Shown piece by piece: positions 9,607 through 19,162 of a stretch of DNA of 64,000 nucleotides. The stretch comes from Actinernus sp. WN-2022 (lineage: Eukaryota > Cnidaria > Anthozoa > Actiniaria > Actinernidae), in the NCBI GenBank assembly GCA_030867875.1, contig JAOWCC010000655.1:11306269-11370268 (forward strand), read 5' to 3'. How positions within the stretch are numbered: the stretch's first letter is position 1; each line of letters opens with the position of its first letter. The notes beneath the pieces are model-generated. The model made no database searches and was not told where the DNA came from. It was given only the letters and a program-made list of their open reading frames with translations. The position numbers and the translations under genes were made by a program.

Positions 9607-12600
9607 CTGGTGGAAAACGACATTATAAAATATATCAGTGGACGAACTAACACAATTTTAGTAACGGTATCGTCTCCCCGTGCGTTCTGAAAAATCCATT
9701 ATGGTAAAACCTGACATTGTGAAAAAACGTGGCTATTTTTTTAGAAATGGATAGACGTTTCAGATGTAGTTCCTTTTATCATCAATTGTCCCTGTAGTCC
9801 CTATTACCGTAGAGTCCCATGTATTGTTCCCAGGGACTATCCATCGTCAAGGGGGGAGAAGGGGAAAGAACTCTGCCAACACTCGCTCGTATTTGTTCTA
9901 CTGTAGACCGATTGCAGCGTCTGTGACAATGGTTATGTGCAAACTGGAGTAAAACCGTAAAATGGCCGTCACAGCACAGGTAGCCCAAGCTCTGTAAATG
10001 GCAATATTTACTAGCTTCTCCATTTTCAATGCAGATATTGAGTAAGAATAGTTAAAACTTAAAGGGTGTGTTTATCTGGTCTTGGGTTGTGTCCGTTAGC
10101 ATTTTCAGGAGGGGGAGGATGATCATGGAGGAGTAGGAGGGGGGAGGGGCAGCAGGAGGGGGGAGGGGCAGCAGGAGGGGGAGGGGCAGCAGGAGGAGGA
10201 GGAGGAGGAGGAGGAGGAGGAGGAGGAGGAGGAAGCAGTAGTAGTAGTGGCCATGGGGATGTAATACATGTGTATTAACTCAATCAAGGAAATAAAACTA
10301 AATTACTGGTAAACAATCCCTAAGGCAATTCACCTACCTGTAGTTCTCCCATAATCTATTGGCTGTTGGTTTTTTTTGCTCGTAGGTCTTTCAACTTGAT
10401 CAATAATTTTATCCAGCTTTACATCTAGTTTACCAAATGTCGTCATGATCTCTGCATTGCCATGTTTTATCCCTCTATTGATCTCCTTGTGATCTTCATG
10501 AAGATTTCTAAGTTGATCAGTAACTGTTGATGGATATTATACTTTATTATAGTACCAGCCTGAAACTATCCAAAATACAAAATACTGCACTTTTTCGGTC
10601 TTTTTTTGGGTCACATTTCTTACTTTGAGAAAATTAATGCAAACCCCCCACCCCTCCCATGAAAGCTGGACCTCCCTCCCCTTCCCTCCCCCAATAGCAG
10701 TGTACGTTAAAAAAAACTTCAAACTTTGGACTTTTTAAGCTCCCAAGGCCCTCAAAGCAAATCTATGAACAATAAATTGTTATTTTAGATATCAATTCTA
10801 AATCAAGTGAATAGTAGAATGGTAAAAAAAAATTATTTCAATGCTGTGCCGCTGAGTTAAAGACCCATGACGGACCATTACGCTTTGCGCGCCTCTGTTT
10901 TTGTTTTGATTTTCATGAAACCGAGGCTTCTATTGTTTTCGCCTCGCGCGCGATTCCCTCGGTTCGCGTGAAGTAGAAAATCGTCCTTCTACTCACCTTT
11001 GTCATTTGTTTGTATGTTAGCAAAACAAGGAAATGAACTCTTCGTTATCAATCGAGTGTTGATGGAAGTTTATCAACATACAATGTAGTTAGAGTGCTTA
11101 TGGCTCCATTGTTGCAGGCGAAGTAAATATCTGTGAGCATCAGGCCGGAGAAAATGAAAATTTTATTTACTCTCTTGATTCGTAAAATGGTCGCTGTCGG
11201 TGTTTCCTTTTTCCTTTTACTAACCAAGAACCCGTAATAACAAAGCCAAGTGCAGTGCCAAGGTCAGTGTGCCATGAATGGAGGAAGGGGTACTTGTATA
11301 AAGTTTCGCGAGAACAAGGCCAAATGTATCAAAACCTTCCAGCTTATGACAGAAGCAAATGTAAAAATAAGGTAAGCGAAGACAACTTGTTTATTAGCAC
11401 AATCTGTCCATTTGTACGTTGCCCTAATAGAAATATCCTTTATGGGAATTTGCAGTTCGAACATGGCGTACATGTTGTCCAGAATGGAATAAAGTGCTTA
11501 GGTTGTTGTTGGGACAATGAGCAGCACACTTTCTCAACATTGCATTACATCAATATTCCAGTACAGTTTACCCACCTTTGATAAGACATATTCTTCTATT
11601 TGTTTCAGGAAAAGGGCATGCATTGTTTTCTTCAATCTGTTGTTAAAGTGTGGGAAGAGGAAGTATGGACTTTGCCAAGAAATTGACAATAAATAGTCCC
11701 CACCTTCAGATTCACCACTGTGGCATATATGCAGATAAATGGCAATTATCTGCTGTAAGAGGGATGACATGCATCACCTCCTACACAATTTTTTACTAAG
11801 ATTATTTTGTGTAGATTGGGACAGTTTGAAGGTAGACTTTTATTATGAAGACTGCAAGGCTGATCGGATGGCTGAAAGTCCAATGCCATGCATACCCATA
11901 TGTTTGAAAGATAAAATTATGGTATACACGTATCCCCTTACAGCACAGAAGCTAATGGTTTCTGGACAATTTAAGAAATTAGTGACAATATCATCTATAT
12001 TGTTGTTTTCACGTTTATTTGAATACAAATCAGTGATTACCAAGTTTGTGTTTAACATTTTTAGGGAGTGTTCATTATTTATGGCTTGGGGGGTCTGCAT
12101 TTCCCCCATGAGTGAAATTAAAACTTGATTCCCCCTATAAAATTGCTCAAAACTTTATTGACACCCCCCCCCCCCCCCCCCCCCCCACACACAAAAGCAT
12201 GGATGTGCAAGAAAGAATGCAAACATCATATACATGTAACCTTTTAAATTTTATATTGTCTCTAGATTTATGGTATTTTCCATGATACATTACCTTTGTT
12301 TAGTAGAAAACATATATATATATTTATATATACAGTCAATGCCAAAAAGGTTGTCCAGCAGAACATAATATAATACTATAATATCCATTGTTTTGGGCTA
12401 TTGTCTAGACCAAGACAATAGGCCAAAACAATAGATATTAAAGTATTATATTATGTTCTGCTGGACAACCTTTTTGGCATTGACTGTATATATATATATA
12501 TATCTAGCATGTTTTCACAAAAGGGGGTTTTAGGTTCTAGGGCTCCTTTTGTGGAAACAGCGTAGATCTTGTGTGCCTTTAAGCTTTAAAAGCCAGTTAC

Positions 12601-15600
12601 TCGTGTTTTTGCCGCTTTCTTGAAAGGGCAAATGACAGTTTACGACTTTTCTGGCCTTTCTTTCCAATAATTGATCTGTAGGTATTTTATGAGGGTGGTG
12701 TGGGGTGGGGAGGAGTAGTTCAACATTTTTCGCGAAAAACCAACTTTGCCTGACGTATGGCGCAACGATTTGCTTAGTGAAAGATGTACATTTTCCACTA
12801 GGTCTGAGAAAAAAGGTGCATTTTTGGGATGAAAACGTTGAAAAGTGAGTTACTGGCTTTTAAAGCCAACAAGTACGCATTAATTTACTTGTGTACCCTA
12901 ATATCTTCAAAGTGGCGCCATTTCTCGAGCTTTCAATGGATTTCGATGCACTATACGGCAATACAACGTTCTCTTCATGTAGATTGCGTTTAATGGCTGG
13001 AAGTTTCCTGTATTTTGAGTAACAATACCAGAAAATGGCCTTTTTCTAACCTAAGCATAACCTCTAGGTCTCAAATAAAGAAATTATGGGATAGATCTCA
13101 CACAAGTAAATTATGGGATAGAAAGGTTATTAAAGTCTTCAACTGTCATTTGCCGTTTCAAGAAAACGGCAAAAACACGAGTTACTGGCTTTTAAAGCTA
13201 AAGGCACACAAGATCTAGCATGTTTTCACAAAAGGGGGTTTTAGGTTCTAGGGCTCCTTTTGTGGAAACAGCGTAGATATATATATAATCAGAATAAAGG
13301 TGAAAGAGAAAAATATGCCCTGAATGGGATTCGAACCCACATATATATATATACATGTATTCTTCTGGAAATCTCTACCTCCTTCCCAGATGGATACTCG
13401 AAATTGTACTTGTTAGTTCATGCATCATATTGCATTCTAGTGCATTGTTCTGTAGTCTCAAATAAATAAATAAACGAAATAGTTCATCATTGGTATATAT
13501 AACTAATCTCCTGGGCCGGGTTGTTCAAAGCCCGATTAGTGCTAATCCAGGGTTAATTTCCATGACAACCAATAGGTTTTGTGCAGAGTTAATCCAGGAT
13601 TAACACTAATCGGGCTTTGAACAACCCGGCCCTGGACATGAATGCATTATCTGTCCTATGGGGATGTGCCTTTGATCATGAGCTTAGAGAATACCATCCT
13701 GCATATACAGGGAAAAAAGCAAACTGTCTTTAAATTAATGTTGTGAGGACTGAAGGCCCAAGCTGAAATATTTGAGATTTGACTGCTCTCTAAAACACTG
13801 GTTTCCTGTGTTCTGGAGACTAAACATTGGCTTGGGATTACAACAACAATTTCGTTACATTTTCAGTTAAATTTTATTTTACACGACAGGTACGTCAACT
13901 TTGATGACCCCCCCACCCAGGAGTAGGTAAAATCTTTAATGCCCCCCTATAAAAGCACTTAAATTTGTTTTGCCCCCCCCCCCCCCCCCCTATGATTTAG
14001 CCAACCCCCCAAAGCCATAAATAATAAACACTCCCTTAGCTTGTTACAGACACACACAGAATATTACATACATGTACTATAATCACGAAACGCTGGTAAC
14101 TTGATTTTTCAGTATACACAGAAGCCCTTAGGCATGTGGAAACAAAGAAAAAGTCACGAGTGGAATATTCATGGCATACTATGAGAAAACATTGCATATT
14201 AACTATTTTATCCCATGCCAATCTAAATAAAGAACTCTGACCTCACCTGGCACACGTGCTGCATCAGATTCCAGTTTTCCTTCCAAAATATTGTAATGAG
14301 TGCACGTACAGCACATGGTGGTGTAAAAAACATTGATTCAACCTGTGGGATACCACCGAATGTGCAACAGATTTCCAGTCTTCTGACTGGCTGTATTTTT
14401 CATGGCATGGCCAGTAAACAACTATATCCCTTCTGCCAGATAAATCAGAAATATACAAAGAAGAGCCTCCTAATTTGAGGCTAAACTTGGGCCTGTGGAC
14501 AGGACTCGGTCAGGTTGGGTACGATGTTTGGATGCTTAATGCAAAGTAGAGGTAAAATGGCAGCATATGTCAAAGAAATAATATTGGCCCTAAGATAGCC
14601 AATTGGTTGCCAGTGAAAAATTAGACCATGAAAAAGCATTTGTGGGGGCTGGAAGATAACATCGATTATAGTATTTTTTGAACCAGGCAACATTTACATG
14701 TATTTGCCAATATTCTACAGTCTGGAGTTACCTTCATAGCATATATGTTGAAATGGTGGCAGTAAAAAGGGTGTATGAAACTTTAGTTAAAGTTTTGATT
14801 TCAGCACTTTTACCAAAACCTTAATGAATTGCCATGTTTAGTTATCTTACTTATGATTGTTATAAATATTGTTCTCCAATTAATTTTCTGATTGGAACTA
14901 CTGAAATACCAAAACAAATTGCATACACCATTCTTGCTGCACATCCCTCCTATCAATAAGTAGCTGGGGTCTTCGACTACAAGGCCAGAAATGAAGAGGA
15001 AAGGATAACATTAATATGACTGAAGTTTTATGGATAAGGTCAACATGTCATATTGTTTTAATCTCACTCCAGCATTTTATCCCTTTTTCCTAAAACTTGA
15101 AAACTAAAGAGCAGATTGAGAGCCCCTGAGGATTCTGGTTCTTTTGGTAAAACATGTCATTCTGCACTAGTACTCTAATATTACAAGTTAGAAATGCACT
15201 ACTCAATCCTCATTAAACCACTGACAATTTGTTTTCTTCTAAAATCTACATGTTCATCCTTATAGTTCAAAATTCGTAGTGCTTTGTTTATAAAAACATG
15301 CTAGTATAATTGCCACCCATCATGCAAAAAAATTTCCCTGACTTTTCACGGACCAGAAAACAATTTTCACTGACCATAATAAGACTGTTCAACATTCTCT
15401 CGTCCAAAAACAAAAGTCATTATCAAAACCTGTAGCCTCCCTTCGCAGATGTTTTGAGGCGTGATGAGGAGCCCGTGTGGCAACTGGAAAATAAAATTCC
15501 CTGACTTTGACAAGAAATTTAGAATTTCCCTGACCATATGCAAAATTCTCTGACTTTTCCCTGACCTTGAAATTGTTTTTTTTCCCTGACCTGTGGCAAC

Positions 15601-18600
15601 TTCTGTATGCCTCTGAAGTTCACAATTGAAGGGCTGTGTGCAAAAAGGGCATAAGTGATTCTTGATCACATTCTAAATTCTTCCTTGGAAAACAATTAGA
15701 AATTGAAGGAGAATTTAGAATGTGATCAAGAGTCACTTATGCCCTTTTTGCACACAGCCCTTCAATTATAACACTAACCAAAACCCATACAGACCAGCCA
15801 GTCAAGAACAAATTATGGACTTACAATATTTAAAGTAATGTCATCAAAAATATGGGAAACAGTACCAATCGAGATAAAATGTTTGCCTCATAACAGTTTT
15901 AAAAAACAATATAAGCTCTTCCTCCTTGGAAGCCAGATATAAATTGTTAGCTGCATCTATAATATATGTATATATCAACTATTATTTATAAATATTTACT
16001 GTAAATGTCTACATTATTCTGTATTGTAAAATTACCATATATCCAAACTTAGTTTGTACATGTAAACAGCCTTTATTTTCTTCATCTTAATTCTCTCATT
16101 ATAACCAACAGTCGTACTTTTTAAAACCCTGTAAAGATACAATCAAGCCTATTCGTTTATTTATTCCTCCCCTCATTAACTTCAACATGGTAGTGGTTAA
16201 CTCGAAAGCTTTGCTCCTTTGACCACTACACACTATCATCTAAAGATCGTAATTATTATCTACTATTTATTTTTCTCTTTCTTATGGCTTGTTATTATAC
16301 AATTCAACCAATAATAATATTGTAACCTACAAACAAGTGTGAATAAATTGAACTTGAACCCTGAACACTCAAATTGTTCCAATTTCTTTGCCACTCCATA
16401 GTTAGAATCAACATTTTTATAAAAATACTAATGTGAAGTTTCTAATATTGTCAATTCCAACAGTCACTGAAATGCATGTCTCAAAATGTTTGGGCTATAT
16501 TCTTGCAGGGAGGTGGAAGATTCTTGGCTTTCTCATCTACAATATTTATATTATAAAATTCATTCTCATGTTTCAACTATAATAATTAACTTAGTTGTGA
16601 ATTTAGAAAAGTCTCTGGTAAATATTTGTTGTAATGAACGTAACAGTATTCTGACTTTCTGTCATTTTACCATTTACTGTTTGTTGTTGTTGCTTCAGTT
16701 CAGTCCGCGAAGGCGACGGTTCACATACATGTAATTCACAGACAAACGCCCAATCATGCCCATCGGCTCGTCAAAAATACGCTTAGAAAATCCACTGCAC
16801 TTCTCCAGCATTGACTTGCAACGTATTAGGATATAGTGCCAGTGGCGAATCACTCGATCAGTTTATAAGATCACTGAAGACTGCTTACCATTAGCCAGTA
16901 ACAAAACGAGCGGGGGACTGGAACCGAGTCAGTTAAACTAATTCAATTAATAACTAGTCAAAGTGAGCATTATTTTCCAAAAGAACATATCAAACTTAGT
17001 TAGTCTGGAAAGTTTGGTGAACTATGGCTCAATATTGACGATGCTAGAAGGCATCAATTATGTCAATTTTCCCATACAAACTCACTTATTTTTTAACGTT
17101 GTCCCTCCAAACCATACATTCATTGTAAAATTTTGGAGGGACAAAGAAATTTCAATTGCTTATAATTCAGATAAGATTCACTTGAATCAAGTCAAACTTG
17201 GCACACATCCTAATTTCAACATGCTCTGTCATGTGATGAACTTCATTTTAGAATTAGATTAATTCTGATAAACTCGGTCCCAGTCCCCTGCTCGTTTTGT
17301 TACCGGCCAATTGATGACGACAGTGGCACAGCACAACGCAAAAAAAACAGATACTTTCCCTGAAAAACCCAGATGTGGCTTCCTCTCGTTCCGACGGTCA
17401 AATACAGAAGAATAGAGTCATATTTGCCGAACAGAGCCTTCCTACCGACAGTCCGCCATGATGCCCTCTTCATATAAAACATACATCACATTCTTTGTAA
17501 CAAAAAATTCGCCTACATTGTGGCCTAAATGTCTTTCAAATGCTACAGAAATGATGCCTTACAATTTGGCAACATGTGAAAATAAATATACTGAAAGTCA
17601 GATTGGAAAAACGGCCGATGGAAGTGGATTGCGTAGAGCGATTGAAACTTGTGCATTTTTCAACACCGACAAAAGATGGCGGCCAGCGTCTAAGCGCGCA
17701 AAGCGTAATGGTCCGTCGTGGGTCTTTAAGGTTTTAATATCCAAAATGCTAATTACATGACGTCAGGGGAGGTATCCGCAATCACTTCTTAGTGGTTGTG
17801 AATGGGCGTTTCTACTGATATAGGGTAACAAATTTCTAACATCATTTTATTTCAACCATGGGTATAACACTGATAATTTTGTTTAATTGTAACAACAAAA
17901 TTTGTATAATAATTGATGCCTCTCCTGACGTCATGTAATTAGCATTCCTCCTTAACTCAGCGGCATAGCATTCAAAGCGAGATATATTGTACCATTCTAC
18001 TATTCACTTGATGTAGAATTGATATTTAAAATAAAAATAATAAGCCTCATGGGTACTTTAAACACTGCAAAGATCCTCACTCAAAGATCAAATACACCTG
18101 CCATACTTCTTGTTTATTAAACACATGTATCATTATATTACTCACTTGACCTGACAGCTTTCAAAATGTCCTCATGGTCGACACATTGTTCAAGCAGCAG
18201 AGACAACTCTTTCCATGGCTTCCTCGAATCTAAAAAGAAGTAAAGAATGAGATACTAATACAGGTGTACACAGTCATATACATGTACATAATAAAAACAT
18301 GTAATAATTATAAAAAAAATTCAAACCAACTTGGTTCTTCAATATTCACTGGGAAAATTGGACCTAATGTTCCATAGTATGGAAATACCCTGGAAAGAAG
18401 AAGGCTGGGAATTTTAATTTACAGGATACACAATGTAGTATGGAACTGGACAAATCTATGAAAATACAATGGAAATATTCTAGAAATTTTCATCTACATT
18501 TCCATACTGTGGAAGAGATCTGTTTTTTTCTTCTGGTAACTACATGTATACCAAACCTGCATAATTATGAATGTAATGTGTACGTGTATGTTCAAATCAC

Positions 18601-19104
18601 GAAACAGGACTTTTGTTCGACCCCCTCCCTTACCCTTCCCAATCTGGTAGTCACTCAATAGAACTCACATGAAAGGCCCTTACCATTCTCTACAGAATCA
18701 AACTCTGTCTGGTTTGCTCCAAACAACTTCAGTGCATTGCATGCAATTTGCCATTTGGATGTAAAGTCAGCAGTCTGCAACCTGGCATCAGTAGCATGGC
18801 AGATCACTTCATTACGCATCTTCCGTAGTTCACCTAACTCATAGTTCTCTGGGTTTCCTGGAGGAGCAAATCCCAGAGATGAGTGTATGAGGACTTGTGT
18901 AAGGATAGTGAGATCCCATTTGGTAGTGTCTCCTGACTGCACTTTGAGCCTTTCATGATGACCCAGTTTCTTCAGTCCTCCAGCAGTCAAAAGTTGACTG
19001 CCATCTGCTGGGCTGTCTGTCCAGGGTGACCTTGTTACTGCAAGCCAGCTTGACTTGAAATGCTGACGTAGTGTATTGTTACCAAACTCGGAAGAGAAGG
19101 AGTG
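6893..19104 (-). CDS. HEPN (DZIP3-type) - coiled linker - NACHT - LRR receptor, four recognised exons
   Basis: Minus-strand gene reconstructed from splice signals. Exon A (in-frame from about 19104, to 18684) ends ..AATG/GTAAGG. Exon B is 18229-18146, exon C 10523-10338 and exon D 9606-6893. All three junctions are phase 1 and give sensible codons (G+AT, A+TT, G+CC), with GTAAGG, GTGAGT and GTAGGT donors. The product is a cytosolic NLR-like protein: an N-terminal HEPN domain, a helical linker, an ATP-binding NACHT oligomerisation module and C-terminal RNase-inhibitor-type LRRs. By family knowledge such proteins are innate immune sensors, expanded in corals; the ligand is unknown. The 7.6-kb intron between B and C is full of nested MITEs. 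The first coding exon was not found; a TGA at 19105-19107 closes the frame of exon A, so a start lies in an upstream exon or this copy is damaged there. Confidence 0.78.
9607..10337. other. NLR intron with G-rich tandem and (GGA)n tract
   Basis: Intron between the linker exon and the NACHT exon. At 10142-10190 a ~20-bp G-rich unit (GGAGGGGCAGCAGGAGGGGG) repeats about three times and passes into a pure (GGA)n tract at 10191-10233, then (GTA)n. No other feature is recognised. Confidence 0.7.
10338..10523 (-). CDS. Coiled linker exon of the NLR gene
   Basis: 186-nt exon between an acceptor ..CCATCAACAG and a donor GTAGGT. It reads DQLRNLHEDHKEINRGIKH, then a heptad-like FGKLDVKLDKIIDQVE stretch. 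It is charged and helical, as expected for the linker between HEPN and NACHT in related proteins. Phase 1 on both sides joins it to the exon at 18229-18146 and to the NACHT exon at 9606. Confidence 0.8.
10770..10898. repeat. Dispersed repeat, arm 1 (inverted copy at 17.7-18.0 kb)
   Basis: About 125 bp whose reverse complement occurs at 17688-18030, interrupted there by a 222-bp insertion. Shared landmarks are CGGACCATTACGCTTTGCGC, GCTGAGTTAAAGACCCA and TTCACTTGATTTAGAATTGA-like sequence. Both arms lie in the same 7.6-kb intron in opposite orientation. This uninterrupted copy serves as the empty site for the TTAA element in the other arm. Confidence 0.8.
12333..12486. mobile_element. 154-bp near-perfect palindrome MITE, TA-flanked
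   Basis: Starts CAGTCAATGCCAAAAAGGTT and ends with its complement; arms of about 70 bp enclose a short loop. Both ends abut (TA)n, consistent with a TA target site as for Tc1/mariner-type elements. Insertion into an existing TA microsatellite hides the exact duplication. It has no coding capacity. Confidence 0.75.
12503..13278. mobile_element. Composite foldback: TIR element between two 65-bp direct repeats
   Basis: A 65-bp unit (starting TCTAGCATGTTTTCACAAAA) occurs at 12503-12567 and 13214-13278 in the same orientation. Each copy is itself a hairpin (TTTTCACAAAAGG / CCTTTTGTGGAAA). Between them lies an inverted-repeat body: the left AGATCTTGTGTGCCTTTAAG arm is mirrored at 13190-13217, and the TTGCCG arms extend further in. 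The whole is flanked by (TA)n. It is unlike a simple MITE and has no ORF of note. Confidence 0.65.
13315..13350 (-). repeat. tRNA-like fragment (T-arm/B-box) beside a (TA)n tract
   Basis: On the minus strand GTGGGTTCGAATCCCATTC forms a T-stem and TTCGAAT loop, followed by CAGGGCA like an acceptor 3' side. The 5' two thirds of a tRNA are absent and replaced by (TA)n. It is best read as a tRNA or SINE fragment, not a functional tRNA. Confidence 0.5.
13513..13632. mobile_element. 120-bp palindromic MITE (GGGCCGGGTTGTTCAAAG termini)
   Basis: GGGCCGGGTTGTTCAAAGCC at the left is mirrored at the right, with arms of ~40 bp (through CGATTAG and CTAATCC) and a ~35-bp centre. A related terminus (GGCCCTTTGAACAACCGG) appears at 28589-28606. 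The flanks CCTG and CTGG do not give an obvious duplication. Confidence 0.75.
14040..15620. other. NLR intron, no feature recognised
   Basis: AT-rich intron sequence. The frame at 15367-15669 (minus) shows a CPFCTQPF..ELQRH segment that looks like half a C2H2 finger, followed by low-complexity sequence repeating TCCCTGACTTTTCC; it lacks splice support and is not called a gene. Confidence 0.4.
15624..15767. mobile_element. 144-bp hairpin MITE
   Basis: ATTGAAGGGCTGTGTGCAAA at the left is mirrored exactly at the right, with ~63-bp arms (through AAGGGCATAAGTGA and TGATCACATTCTAAATT) around a ~18-bp loop. It is almost perfectly paired, so recent. No duplication is obvious. Confidence 0.75.
16895..17306. 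mobile_element. 412-bp TIR element
   Basis: CCAGTAACAAAACGAGCGGG at the left faces CCGGTAACAAAACGAGCAGG (minus strand) at the right, continuing GGACTGG(A/G)ACCGAGT. The middle contains a second hairpin (GTCCCTCCAAA / TTTTGGAGGGAC). The plus frame at 16963-17262 lies wholly inside and has no known domain. Confidence 0.65.
17730..17951. mobile_element. 222-bp MITE with TTAA target-site duplication
   Basis: Flanked by TTAA at 17726-17729 and 17952-17955. The inverted ends share AATGCTAATTACATGACGTC. Comparison with the inverted dispersed copy at 10770-10898, which reads straight through a single TTAA, shows the pre-insertion site. TTAA duplication is typical of piggyBac and Kolobok elements. 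The arms contain TGACGTCA (CRE-like) palindromes. Confidence 0.85.
18146..18229 (-). CDS. Small linker exon of the NLR gene
   Basis: 84-nt exon after a strong CTTCTTTTTAG acceptor, ending at a GTGAGT donor. It reads SRKPWKELSLLLEQCVDHED followed by ILKAVRS. Phase 1 on both sides fits the HEPN exon upstream (AATG) and the linker exon downstream. It was found only by following splice phase; it is too short to show as an isolated ORF. Confidence 0.75.
18684..19104 (-). CDS. DZIP3-type HEPN domain exon of the NLR gene
   Basis: In-frame stretch with FGNNTLRQHF, TKWDLTILTQVL, ELRKMRNEVICHATDARL and TADFTSKW. The order TLRxxF, WDLTxL, LRxxRNxxxxHA, TADFxxKW matches the DZIP3/hRUL138-like HEPN domain that caps many cnidarian NLR-type proteins. 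The RNEVICH segment supplies the R..H pair of HEPN domains. In some HEPN families this pair is an RNase site; for the DZIP3 type catalysis is not established. The exon ends at GTAAGG (18683). Its 5' limit is unclear: candidate acceptors are near 19043 and 19125, and a TGA at 19105-19107 lies in frame just upstream. Confidence 0.75.
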
Positions 19105-19162
19105 TCAGACAGAAGAAGTTCTCCCTGTGAAAGTACATGTATCACAAAAACTGTCAAATTAT

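Larger units (their letters stand above)
12062..14037. mobile_element. TIR element (TAGGGAGTG family) enlarged by nested insertions
   Basis: The left end TAGGGAGTGTTCATTATTTA and the right end (its complement at 14037) are inverted. Each is followed by a GGGGGGT run and a poly-C/poly-G tract (C-run at 12164-12186 and 13972-13990). A related short element with the same termini lies at 50181-50484. The interior carries at least three other foldback elements (12333-12486, 12503-13278, 13513-13632). No transposase frame is visible. The single-element reading is inferred from the matching ends; two solo elements in inverted orientation are an alternative. Confidence 0.55.

Noticed and set aside
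13315..13350. Functional tRNA gene
   Set aside because: Only the T-arm and part of the acceptor are present; the rest is (TA)n.
15367..15669. Possible zinc-finger peptide (CPFCTQPF..ELQRH)
   Set aside because: Only half a finger, followed by low-complexity repeat and overlapping a hairpin MITE; no splice support.
16963..17262. 99-codon plus frame as a gene
   Set aside because: Lies wholly within a TIR element and has no recognisable domain.
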